Source: Pedobacter nyackensis (lineage in GTDB: Bacteria > Bacteroidota > Bacteroidia > Sphingobacteriales > Sphingobacteriaceae). Taken from it: DNA of 64,000 nucleotides. The notes beneath the pieces are model-generated. The model was not told the DNA's origin. It saw nothing but the letters and a program-made list of their open reading frames with translations, and searched no databases. Made by a program: the position numbers and the translations under genes. How positions within the stretch are numbered: position 1 is the stretch's first letter; each line of letters starts with the position of its first letter. The stretch lies in contig NZ_FWYB01000001.1 of NCBI RefSeq assembly GCF_900176505.1, forward strand, positions 831,298 to 895,297, given 5' to 3'. This document shows, in pieces, positions 24,891-32,508 of this stretch.

Positions 24891-25712
24891 ATGGAACAGC
24901 CAGAAAAACTAAGAACTATCGATTACTCGGGTATATTCCTGTCCTGCTTTTCGGATTACAGCGAAAAATGTATCCATGCTACCCCGGAGCATGTGCTTTT
25001 GTATTTGTATTCAGGTGAACAAATTATAGAAGACAGAAATAAAAAGATTACGATACGGGCTGGAGAATGTGCGTTTATTAGAAGGAACCACAGGTTGTTA
25101 ATGTATAAGAACAGTAAGGGCGAGGAACTGTATAAGGGTATTTCCTTAACATTTAATCGCAGTGTGCTGCGCGAATTTTACAGCAGGATAAACAAAACGG
25201 ATATACCTAAAAAAGTAGCTATTCCAGAAGAAAATGTTTTCAAGATCGAACCACGGGCTGATATCAACAGTCTGTTCCAGTCATTGACACCTTATTTTGA
25301 TGAAGGTGTAAAGCCAACCGAAGGTGTAGCAAAGTTAAAATTACAAGAAGGGATTTATGCCCTCCTGAACACTTCTGATATCTACTTTCCAATACTGTTC
25401 GACTTTACGGAACCCTGGAAGATAGACATCCTGGAATTTCTTAATGAAAATTACATGGACGAGCTTTCGATGGAGCAGATTGCTGCTTATACCGGGCGAA
25501 GTCTGGCGACATTCAAAAGGGACTTTAAAAAAATCAGTCAGCTTAGTCCACAAAAATGGATTATAAAAAAACGCCTGGAAGCTGCCTATGTTAAACTAAA
25601 GGAAGAAGGCCGAAAGGTGCAGGAGGTATATGTTGAAGTCGGGTTTAAGAACCCTTCACATTTCTCCACTGCATTTAAAAAGCAATACGGATTTCCGCCA
25701 ACGGAGGTCTGA
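24891..25712 (+). CDS. AraC-family transcriptional regulator
   Basis: I place the start at ATG 24891 (MEQPEKLRTIDY), giving 273 aa, because the upstream residues of the longer frame form an unlikely hydrophobic leader. An N-terminal cupin-like sensing domain (to about 165, with 'TIRAGECAFIRRNHRLLMYK') precedes the AraC double helix-turn-helix: 'LSMEQIAAYTGRSLATFKRD' and 'VQEVYVEVGFKNPSHFSTAF', ending 'KKQYGFPPTEV'. It probably controls the acetyltransferase and hydrolase genes downstream, though a terminator separates them. The ligand is unknown. Confidence 0.88.
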   Translation: MEQPEKLRTIDYSGIFLSCFSDYSEKCIHATPEHVLLYLYSGEQIIEDRNKKITIRAGECAFIRRNHRLLMYKNSKGEELYKGISLTFNRSVLREFYSRINKTDIPKKVAIPEENVFKIEPRADINSLFQSLTPYFDEGVKPTEGVAKLKLQEGIYALLNTSDIYFPILFDFTEPWKIDILEFLNENYMDELSMEQIAAYTGRSLATFKRDFKKISQLSPQKWIIKKRLEAAYVKLKEEGRKVQEVYVEVGFKNPSHFSTAFKKQYGFPPTEV

Positions 25713-25751
25713 ATTATAAGTCGAAGTTGAGCTTCTCAGTAAAGTAAATTG

Positions 25752-25784
25752 AGCCCTATAGTAACGTTGCTGTAGGGCTTTCTG
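25752..25784 (+). terminator. Intrinsic terminator after the AraC gene
   Basis: AGCCCTA at 25752-25758 pairs with TAGGGCT at 25773-25779, extended by inner base pairs, followed by TTCTGGTT. It lies 40 bases past the AraC stop. The T-rich tail is short, so termination may be partial. Confidence 0.5.
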
Positions 25785-25798
25785 GTTAATTTTGCTTT

Positions 25799-26389
25799 AT
25801 GAAAAACGCAAAGAAAGAAGTTGAAAAGGCAGAGGATATCTTTCAAAGGTTAAGAACCGGCGAACCTATCCGGTTGAACGACCCGGAGTATTTCAAGATC
25901 AATGATGTTGTTTCCAGAACTATAAGGCACTCTCAGCAGCTAAATAGCGCAACTGATATAGATCAGGTGCGCCATCACTTAAGTGAAATCATCGGGACTG
26001 CAATCGACGAGAGCACGACTATTTTCGCTCCATTTTACACCAACTTTGGCAGATTTATAACGATCGGAAAAAATGTTTTTATCAATCACGCCTGCTCATT
26101 CCTTGATATGGGCGGTATTACGATCGAAGATGAAGTGCTGATCGGCCCGAGGGTGAATCTGGTTACAGAGAACCATCCATTAGACCCAAATGACAGAAGA
26201 ACATTGATTACAAAACCTATTACCATAAAGCGACGGGCCTGGATAGGCGCAGGAGCCACAATACTGCCTGGGGTTACGATCGGCGAAAATGCTGTGGTGG
26301 CAGCAGGTGCTGTGGTTTCAAAAGATGTACCAGATAATATGATAGTGGGCGGAGTTCCTGCAAGCGTAATTAAATCCATTAATGATTAA
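25799..26389 (+). CDS. Left-handed beta-helix O-acetyltransferase (maltose/galactoside acetyltransferase type)
   Basis: This is a 196 aa enzyme of the LacA/Maa/NodL group, which transfers acetyl from acetyl-CoA to a sugar hydroxyl. The first 60 residues form the helical Mac-type cap. Hexapeptide repeats follow ('[20 protein letters not shown]', '[20 protein letters not shown]'), with the active-site histidine in '[12 protein letters not shown]'. The end '[15 protein letters not shown]' is standard. A TAATTTTG sequence at 25787 overlaps the promoter region but is very close to the ATG. The hydrolase gene begins 12 bases after its stop. Confidence 0.92.
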   Translation: MKNAKKEVEKAEDIFQRLRTGEPIRLNDPEYFKINDVVSRTIRHSQQLNSATDIDQVRHHLSEIIGTAIDESTTIFAPFYTNFGRFITIGKNVFINHACSFLDMGGITIEDEVLIGPRVNLVTENHPLDPNDRRTLITKPITIKRRAWIGAGATILPGVTIGENAVVAAGAVVSKDVPDNMIVGGVPASVIKSIND

Positions 26390-26401
26390 AAAATCGAGAC
26401 A

Positions 26402-27454
26402 ATGAAGAACATCACACTAGTGGCCTTTGCAATAATGCTGTCTATCACACAGTTGTTTGGGCAATCAAAATCAAATCAAAAATTAAATACAATGAGCACA
26501 GCAATTGATCATTATACTTTTCAGCTAAGCAGTAAAGTAAGCAGAGAGAAAGTAACCTTCAAAAACCGTTATGGCATCGTCCTTTCGGGTGACTTATATA
26601 TCCCGAAAAACGACAGTAAAGCACCTTTAGCTGCAATTGCCATCAGTGGACCGTTTGGAGCAGTTAAGGAACAATCGTCAGGCTTATATGCCAACCAAAT
26701 GGCAGAGCGTGGTTTCATTGCGTTGGCATTTGACCCATCTTATACAGGGGAAAGTAGTGGCGAACCTCGTAATTTGGCTTCACCGGAAATTAATACTGAA
26801 GATTTTAGTGCGGCCGTAGATTTTTTAGGCATACAAAAAAATGTGGATAGAAATAAAATAGGTATTATCGGTATCTGTGGGTTTGGCGGCTTTGCATTGA
26901 ATGCCACAGCTGTCGACAAGCGGGTAAAGGCTGTGGCTACTACGAGTTTATATGATATGACACGAGTAATGTCAAAAGGATACAATGATGCAGTTACGCC
27001 GGAGCAACGTACCCAGACTTTGGAACAATTAGCTCAGCAACGCTGGAAAGATGTTGAAAGCAGAAACCCGGCCAAAGGACCTCGCAACCTGCCGGAAGAA
27101 TTACAGGGCAACGAACCTCAGTTTGTAAAAGAATATTTCGACTATTACCGGACACCGAGAGGTTTTCATGAGCGTTCATTGAACTCAAACGGAGCGTGGT
27201 TGGTCACCAATCCGCTGTCTTTTATGAACATGCCGATTCTTACTTACATTAAAGAAATCTCCCCACGTCCAATGTTGTTGATTGCCGGAGATAATGCACA
27301 TTCCAGATACTTCAGTGAAGATATTTACAAAGCAGCGGCTGAGCCAAAGGAATTAATGATTATTCCTGATGCGGTACACGTGGATTTGTATGACAAACTT
27401 GATAAAATTCCTTTCAATAAACTGGAAGCCTTTTTCAAAGCGCATCTTCAATAA
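26402..27454 (+). CDS. Exported alpha/beta hydrolase with a cysteine nucleophile elbow
   Basis: This is a 350 aa protein with a signal peptide (1-20, ending QLFGQ). It has the alpha/beta-hydrolase fold of the YcjY/DUF1100-like group: oxyanion region 'AIAISGPFGAVKEQSS', nucleophile elbow 'IGIIGICGFGGFALN' with C159 where serine is usual, acid region 'PMLLIAGDNAHSRYF', and catalytic His in 'IPDAVHVDLYDKL'. Members with G-x-C-x-G are known in this group and resemble dienelactone hydrolase. The substrate is unknown. It is co-transcribed with the acetyltransferase, so it may act on an acylated sugar or xenobiotic. Confidence 0.85.
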   Translation: MKNITLVAFAIMLSITQLFGQSKSNQKLNTMSTAIDHYTFQLSSKVSREKVTFKNRYGIVLSGDLYIPKNDSKAPLAAIAISGPFGAVKEQSSGLYANQMAERGFIALAFDPSYTGESSGEPRNLASPEINTEDFSAAVDFLGIQKNVDRNKIGIIGICGFGGFALNATAVDKRVKAVATTSLYDMTRVMSKGYNDAVTPEQRTQTLEQLAQQRWKDVESRNPAKGPRNLPEELQGNEPQFVKEYFDYYRTPRGFHERSLNSNGAWLVTNPLSFMNMPILTYIKEISPRPMLLIAGDNAHSRYFSEDIYKAAAEPKELMIIPDAVHVDLYDKLDKIPFNKLEAFFKAHLQ

Positions 27455-27497
27455 AATCTTGTTTGGTTAAGCATACTTCAAAAACTTTGTTAATTGT

Positions 27498-27710
27498 TTA
27501 TTTCTTTTTAGAACCAACGAGAATTACGATTCCTGCAATTAAAATAATGCCACCCACGTAAGGAGGCCAATTCACATTTTTCTGTCTGTCTGCGGATATC
27601 TCAATAGGTCCGGCATCTACTATTTTTTCTTTTTTCGTGTAAGTGAAGCCAGTCCATACTAACATTATAATCCCTAAAATGGTTAGAATTAATCCAAGAG
27701 TTTTGTTCAT
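27498..27710 (-). CDS. Small two-span membrane protein, 70 aa
   Basis: Two hydrophobic spans (LGLILTILGIIMLVWTGFTY and VGGIILIAGIVILVG) flank a short loop (EKIVDAGPIEISADRQKNVN) and end in KKK. The layout is common in small Bacteroidota membrane proteins of unknown function. It lies between two plus-strand genes and points the opposite way. Confidence 0.6.
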   Translation of the reverse strand: MNKTLGLILTILGIIMLVWTGFTYTKKEKIVDAGPIEISADRQKNVNWPPYVGGIILIAGIVILVGSKKK

Positions 27711-27784
27711 ATCAGTTTCTGTTTAGTTTTATAACATTAACAGCAGTTATCATGGAAAGTTTGAAACTTGTTTGCGCTGCAAAA

Positions 27785-27830
27785 ATTGGCAAAATCATAA
27801 CGCAGAATATGAAAGAAGAGGAAGATGAAA
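27785..27830 (+). pseudogene. Short TlpA C-terminal relic
   Basis: GGCAAAATCATAA followed by GCAG-ATATGAAAGAAGA is nearly identical to the end of the TlpA gene at about 20905-20930 (coding GKIIKQDMKEEE). Only this scrap is present, in the 190-base gap before the methyltransferase. It is a decayed or partial copy. Confidence 0.35.
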
Positions 27831-27898
27831 CGTACCACAAGCCAAACTTTATCCATGTTCAAGGTGTTTATTTATAACCTTATCCTAACTAAGAAAAA

Positions 27899-28939
27899 AT
27901 GGAACAGCACACCAATCAACCATCACCTGAAAACATTATGAAAATTGGTACAGGCTTTTGGGCCTCAAAAATTCTTTTAACTGCGGTGAGTTTTCAGTTG
28001 TTCACCAAGCTTGCTGAAAAGAAAAGTATGAAGGCTAAAGATGTCAAAGACATTTTAGGGTTTAAGTGCACGGACAGAAATGTTTATGATTGGTTAGATG
28101 CTTTAACAGTATTTGGCTTTTTAAAGCGTGAAGGTATTTTGGATACAGCTATTTATTCAAATACCGCTGACTCAGACACGTTTTTAGATAAAAACAAACC
28201 ATCATATATTGGAGGTATCCTTGAAATGCTGAACAATCGTTTATATGCTTTCTGGAATAATCTGGGCGAGGGCTTGCTTACCGGTCTTCCTCAAAACGAA
28301 GCGAAAAAGGGTGAGAATATTTTCAGTTTGATATACAATGACCCCGAAAAATTAAAAGAATTTACCAATGCAATGAGCGGTATTCAAATGGGTAATTTTA
28401 TGGCCTTCGCTAAAAAATTTGACTTTGTAAATTATAAAACATTAATTGATGTAGGCGGTTCTGCAGGATTGCTTTCGCTTATGGTGGCAAAGCATAATCT
28501 CCACATACATTGTACTAGTTTCGACCTGCCGGCGGTTGAGCCTATAGCAAACGCTACGATACAGCAATTCGGGTTATCAGATCGTGTAAAAACCGTAAGC
28601 GGCGACTTCTTCACTATGCCAATACCCAATGCAGATATTGTTGTAATGGGAAATATCCTCCATGATTGGGACGAAGAACATAAAATTTCATTAATGAAAA
28701 AAGCTTATGATGCACTGCCCGACAATGGGGCATTTGTAGCTATTGAGGGTATCATAGATGATGAAAGAAAGCAAAACGCTTTTGGTATGATGATGAGCTT
28801 AAATATGCTTATTGAAACAGGAACAGGATTTGATTACACATTTGCGGATTTTAACAGGTGGGCTGATATTGTAGGGTTTAAAACAACGGAAATTCTTCCG
28901 TTGGAAGGGGCATCGAGTGCTGCGATAGCATACAAATAG
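27899..28939 (+). CDS. SAM-dependent O-methyltransferase (plant-type dimeric family)
   Basis: This is a 346 aa enzyme. The N-terminal winged-helix dimerisation domain (1-110) is followed by a SAM-binding fold with motif I 'TLIDVGGSAGLLSLM' (residues 182-196), 'FDLPAVEPIA', 'VKTVSGDFFTMPIPNADIVV', and the catalytic-region 'MGNILHDWDEEHKISLMK'. The layout matches the O-methyltransferase_2 family (acetylserotonin and hydroxyneurosporene types), which methylates small hydroxylated compounds. No natural product cluster is adjacent; only the AraC/acetyltransferase/hydrolase genes precede it. The substrate is unknown. Confidence 0.88.
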   Translation: MEQHTNQPSPENIMKIGTGFWASKILLTAVSFQLFTKLAEKKSMKAKDVKDILGFKCTDRNVYDWLDALTVFGFLKREGILDTAIYSNTADSDTFLDKNKPSYIGGILEMLNNRLYAFWNNLGEGLLTGLPQNEAKKGENIFSLIYNDPEKLKEFTNAMSGIQMGNFMAFAKKFDFVNYKTLIDVGGSAGLLSLMVAKHNLHIHCTSFDLPAVEPIANATIQQFGLSDRVKTVSGDFFTMPIPNADIVVMGNILHDWDEEHKISLMKKAYDALPDNGAFVAIEGIIDDERKQNAFGMMMSLNMLIETGTGFDYTFADFNRWADIVGFKTTEILPLEGASSAAIAYK

Positions 28940-28990
28940 ATGAGTTTCTGGTTGAGGTTAAGTCTTGGTACAGCGGTAATTTCGATAATA

Positions 28991-29018
28991 AAAAAGGTCG
29001 GAATTTCCGACCTTTTTT
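28991..29018. terminator. Bidirectional intrinsic terminator
   Basis: GGTCGGAA, T, TTCCGACC flanked by an A-run on the left and a T-run on the right. It lies between the convergent methyltransferase and the small exported-protein gene, and reads as an efficient terminator on both strands. Confidence 0.85.
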
Positions 29019-29040
29019 CATCTATTTATAAGTAATTAGC

Positions 29041-29352
29041 TTATTGAACTATTTTACCATCTTTATCAATCTTGATTGATCCTGTTTGTTCTCCTTTTTT
29101 AACATCAATTTGATAGTATTGTTTTTTATCTGCATTGACTACCAGGAAAGCTGCCACTGGAGTAAGGTCTTTAGCTTCCTCAGATTTTAATACTGCTTTT
29201 ACTGGCTCAGGAAGGTCTTTCAATTCAACCGGAGTTTTTGTAGTACTATCTTGATATACCACATTTTCAATTGGGTTTTTAATTTCGCTTGCTTTTACTG
29301 ATGTTAATCCTGCTACTGCTAAAAATGCTGCTGATAAGATGATCTTTTTCAT
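29041..29352 (-). CDS. Small exported PepSY-like protein
   Basis: This is a 103 aa exported protein. I choose the ATG at 29352 (MKKIILSAAFLAVAGLTSVKA), which gives a clean signal peptide; the upstream ATG at 29370 adds six non-conserved residues. The mature part has a polar linker and a strand-rich region 'KKQYYQIDVKKGEQTGSIKI' ending 'DKDGKIVQ', which looks like half of a PepSY-type repeat. Such small proteins are common and uncharacterised in Sphingobacteriaceae. It ends at a bidirectional terminator. Confidence 0.65.
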   Translation of the reverse strand: MKKIILSAAFLAVAGLTSVKASEIKNPIENVVYQDSTTKTPVELKDLPEPVKAVLKSEEAKDLTPVAAFLVVNADKKQYYQIDVKKGEQTGSIKIDKDGKIVQ

Positions 29353-29641
29353 AATATTCGTTCTAATCAATTAATATTCTTGTTAATTATGAATACAGTA
29401 GGGTTCATAACCGTGCCGGAACGCTATGTTTTTGGCATTGTCCTGGTTTTCAATGTTTTGTTAGGTTGGGGTTCTTTTTAGATTGTAGACCTTTTCTACA
29501 GTTTGTTGTTTAGCGCAACAAAACTTAAAAGAAATCACTATGTCACTAAAGATTCAAGGACGAAACCAAATTGGAATGTTTGTTGTTTTACATTAAAGGC
29601 TCTCCATCCAACAATTAAAAAAACAATAAATAAATAGATAG

Positions 29642-29824
29642 ATGAAAGCGCAAGAAAAGAATGTAAAAAGCGGCAACATGCAGGGAAGCACAACTGCCGA
29701 CAGAGCCTTTAATAATAAACGCGAAGACCTGAAAAAAAAAGGCATCAGTAATGGAGGCGGCCAACGGTCAGATCAAACATCAAGTCGGGATAGTATGCAT
29801 AAACCCGAGCATAAAAAATCATAG
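29642..29824 (+). CDS. Small hydrophilic protein, 60 aa
   Basis: This protein is rich in K, S, N, G and Q with no hydrophobic core (MKAQEKNVKSGNMQGSTT, HKPEHKKS). It is likely disordered, as many small stress-related Bacteroidota proteins are. It ends just before a strong bidirectional terminator, which supports it being a transcribed gene. Function unknown. Confidence 0.5.
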   Translation: MKAQEKNVKSGNMQGSTTADRAFNNKREDLKKKGISNGGGQRSDQTSSRDSMHKPEHKKS

Positions 29825-29844
29825 GCTGAATAGTCGATAAATAC

Positions 29845-29880
29845 AAAACGCCCCTCAATTTTGTTGAGGGGCGTTTTATT
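29845..29880. terminator. Bidirectional intrinsic terminator
   Basis: AAAACGCCCCTCAA, five bases, TTGAGGGGCGTTTT: a 14-base perfect stem with A-run and T-run sides. It serves the small 60 aa gene on the plus strand and the thioredoxin gene at 29885 on the minus strand. Confidence 0.9.
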
Positions 29881-29884
29881 TGAT

Positions 29885-31117
29885 TTACTTTACCTTTTTG
29901 GGTTTAGCTTTCAAGTCAGGTGACATCAAGGTATATCTCTTATCACCAAATGTAGGCTCATTCAAGAATCCAATATCCGGAACTTGCTTTTTCGTATTAC
30001 ATAGCGTCAGGTACTTCTCTAAGAACAAAGCATAATTGTAATGATTGATAGCTTTGGAACGGTTGTCCAGATCATTCATAGTGATGTAGCGTACATACTT
30101 CAAAGCATGTTTCATCCAGGACAAATCTTCGATACTCCTGCTCAGAAAGTAAAGGGAATTGTAAAAAGACAAAACTTGCTTTTGATCCAATTTTACTATT
30201 TCCGGAAAACGATCGGCAATGGCTGCGGCCTTGTCGTATTGTTTCGTTCTCAGATAATCCAGTACTTGACCTTTAGCCACAACAGTCGGTTTTCCGGTAA
30301 ATTCCATCTTGCCCAATAAAGCTGTAACCTTCTCATAAGCTGCGGCTTCAAAACGGGCAGGATTATAAATCCCACTATTCTCTAAACGGCTAATGTCATA
30401 ATCAAATGCAGAAACTAACTTTTCGTTTACAGCCGAGTCACCATATTGAGCACGCCATTTCGCTTCCTTTTTAATCAATTCATCAAACTGTGGAGTAGAA
30501 GTTCCATTTTGGAAATTAGCAAAAAAGCGCCAGGCTAAGGAATCACTCAAGCCGGTGGGAGTAGCATCTAAATAAGTGGTAACTAATGTATTTAATTCGT
30601 CTCGCTTGAAGCTCGATTGTAAATACTTAGCATAGTTCCACAATAATTTAGGGTCACGTTTACCCGCTTGATATTGAGATTCCATGAATACAGAGCGGGT
30701 ATCTGCCTGTAAGGCAGATTGACCCGTATATAAAAATACCTCCATAGCTTGTCTGCTGGTGCTTCTATGAACCACTTCATCCAGAACAGGATCTACAAAT
30801 AAGTAGGTTGGGTAAAGATTTACCTTAAACCTATTTTTCAAGGTGATTCCTTCTCCTTTTTCAGCATCAAACTTATAATTCACAAATTGCTGATTATAGA
30901 AATCACCAACTTTTTGCAAAGAAAAAACCTCTTCTTCCATCAATTTACAGGGACCACACCAATCGGTAAACACATCGATAAAAATGAGTTTATTTTCCTT
31001 CTTTGCGATCTCTTTTATTTCGGCCCAGGATTCTTTTTTATGAAATTTAATGCCTTGCGCTCCAACAGTAGCGTAACTGAACAAGGCTATAAAAATCAAT
31101 ACGATTGATCTATTCAT
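29885..31117 (-). CDS. Exported thioredoxin-family protein of the SusC/SusD locus
   Basis: This is a 410 aa protein with a signal peptide (1-20). The thioredoxin fold sits right after it, with active site W53-C54-G-P-C57-K in 'FIDVFTDWCGPCKLMEEEVF' and cis-Pro 'FKVNLYPTYLFVDPV'. The remaining about 270 residues are helical. It overlaps the end of the SusD gene by 8 bases, so it is translated from the same message. Thioredoxin-like proteins downstream of SusC/D are common in Pedobacter-type genomes; the role may be redox care of the imported substrate or of the transport complex. Confidence 0.88.
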   Translation of the reverse strand: MNRSIVLIFIALFSYATVGAQGIKFHKKESWAEIKEIAKKENKLIFIDVFTDWCGPCKLMEEEVFSLQKVGDFYNQQFVNYKFDAEKGEGITLKNRFKVNLYPTYLFVDPVLDEVVHRSTSRQAMEVFLYTGQSALQADTRSVFMESQYQAGKRDPKLLWNYAKYLQSSFKRDELNTLVTTYLDATPTGLSDSLAWRFFANFQNGTSTPQFDELIKKEAKWRAQYGDSAVNEKLVSAFDYDISRLENSGIYNPARFEAAAYEKVTALLGKMEFTGKPTVVAKGQVLDYLRTKQYDKAAAIADRFPEIVKLDQKQVLSFYNSLYFLSRSIEDLSWMKHALKYVRYITMNDLDNRSKAINHYNYALFLEKYLTLCNTKKQVPDIGFLNEPTFGDKRYTLMSPDLKAKPKKVK

Positions 31118-32507
31118 AACCAGGGTTTTGTTTAACTACATTATTTCCAGCTTTTACTGTAGCAAGTGGAATAGGGACAATGTATCTGGTTTTGCTGGTT
31201 ACGTTTGGCTTATAGTTTACGATATTAATATCTCCTTCAACCGCAAATCGAACTAAATCATACCACTCTTCGCCACTCTCACATCCTAATTCAAGTTGTT
31301 TTTCTTTCAAGACAGCTTGTAATAGTTCAGCCTTTGTCTGGACAGTAGTTGGAATTAAAGTTGCAACAGCACGACCGCGAATCACATTAATCATATCTCT
31401 TCCTTTAGCTAAATCAGCGCTGTTTCCAGTTCTGATTAAAGCTTCGGCTAAAATCAGATAAGCCTCCGACAACCTTAAAAAATACTCCGTATTGGCGGTT
31501 AAGCCTTGACCGCTAGCAGATACCGTATTATTAAATTTACCATTCCTGATTAGTTTAGCCGGCGGCGCCGTAAAAGTAATAGCAACAGTTTGTCTGGGAT
31601 CTCCTGCCATTAAATCGAAATAAGACATTTTGGGTAGGACATAGGATCTGAAAGCAAAGGCTTTATTGTTACGTTCACTTTTATCATCAAATGGAGGTGC
31701 CAATAAAGCTTCTTTTGAATTGAAATTTTTTGTAAATACATCAGCAAATTTATCTTCCAATTTCGCATTTCCTCTCTGATCAATAGTTGCAGCAGCATAG
31801 AGGGCAGCCTGGGCGTAATCCCGTTTATATAGATACACTTTGGCCAGCAACATATTGGCAGCTTGCTTGGATGCATATTTCGCGGAAGTGTATTGTGGGG
31901 CGTTTGCAATAGCAAATTTTAAATCCCGCTCAATTAGCGCATAAGATTCACTAACCGTAGAGCGAGGTTTTGCAACTATATCTTTAACGGGAGCATCCCA
32001 GGTTACAATTCCGTATGGAGAAGAGGTGTCGAAAAACTGTCCGTATAATCTCAATAATGAAAAATGACCTAATGCCCTCAATACACTGGCTTCTGCAATA
32101 ATTTCATTTTTCCTTGGATCATTTGTAATCAAAAGGTTGGTCTTTTCAATGACGTGACTGCTAAGGTTAATTAAAGTGTACCATCCTGTATAAATCCCGG
32201 ATAGTGTTGAGTTATCAGCTTTTAAATCGTTGTCCGCAAATTGCTGAAAATTACTTCCACCCGTACCAACGTCAAAACTCAAGCCCATACACCCTGTAAC
32301 GGCTGGTTCATTAACAAGCATATCAAAGGTATGCAACTGGGCATAAGTTCCGGTTAAAACCTTATTTGCGGATGGAACGTCGGTGATCACGTTTTCTTCA
32401 CTCAATTTGAAAGGGGGCGCAATATCGGTTACGTCTACCAGGCTACAAGCTTGTAGCGATAAGGCCAAAAGGCCTGCCACCGCGTATGATAAATATCTCG
32501 TTTTCAT
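31110..32507 (-). CDS. SusD/RagB-family outer-membrane lipoprotein
   Basis: I place the start at 32507 (MKTRYLSYAVAGLLALSLQA), giving 465 aa; the longer frame overlaps the SusC end. The lipoprotein signal ends LSLQAC. Family features include 'NKVLTGTYAQLHTFDML' near the N-terminus, 'ALGHFSLLRLYGQFFD', and the C-terminal 'LRLSEAYLILAEALIRTGN' and 'LELGCESGEEWYDLVRF'. SusD proteins bind the substrate at the cell surface and pass it to the SusC channel. The substrate is unknown. It lies between SusC and the thioredoxin gene with no gap. Confidence 0.93.
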   Translation of the reverse strand: MKTRYLSYAVAGLLALSLQACSLVDVTDIAPPFKLSEENVITDVPSANKVLTGTYAQLHTFDMLVNEPAVTGCMGLSFDVGTGGSNFQQFADNDLKADNSTLSGIYTGWYTLINLSSHVIEKTNLLITNDPRKNEIIAEASVLRALGHFSLLRLYGQFFDTSSPYGIVTWDAPVKDIVAKPRSTVSESYALIERDLKFAIANAPQYTSAKYASKQAANMLLAKVYLYKRDYAQAALYAAATIDQRGNAKLEDKFADVFTKNFNSKEALLAPPFDDKSERNNKAFAFRSYVLPKMSYFDLMAGDPRQTVAITFTAPPAKLIRNGKFNNTVSASGQGLTANTEYFLRLSEAYLILAEALIRTGNSADLAKGRDMINVIRGRAVATLIPTTVQTKAELLQAVLKEKQLELGCESGEEWYDLVRFAVEGDINIVNYKPNVTSKTRYIVPIPLATVKAGNNVVKQNPGYE

Positions 32508-32508
32508 A

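Noticed and set aside
25787..25794. TAATTTTG as a promoter of the acetyltransferase
   Set aside because: It lies five bases from the ATG and lacks a TTTG at the right distance, so a normal leader would not fit.
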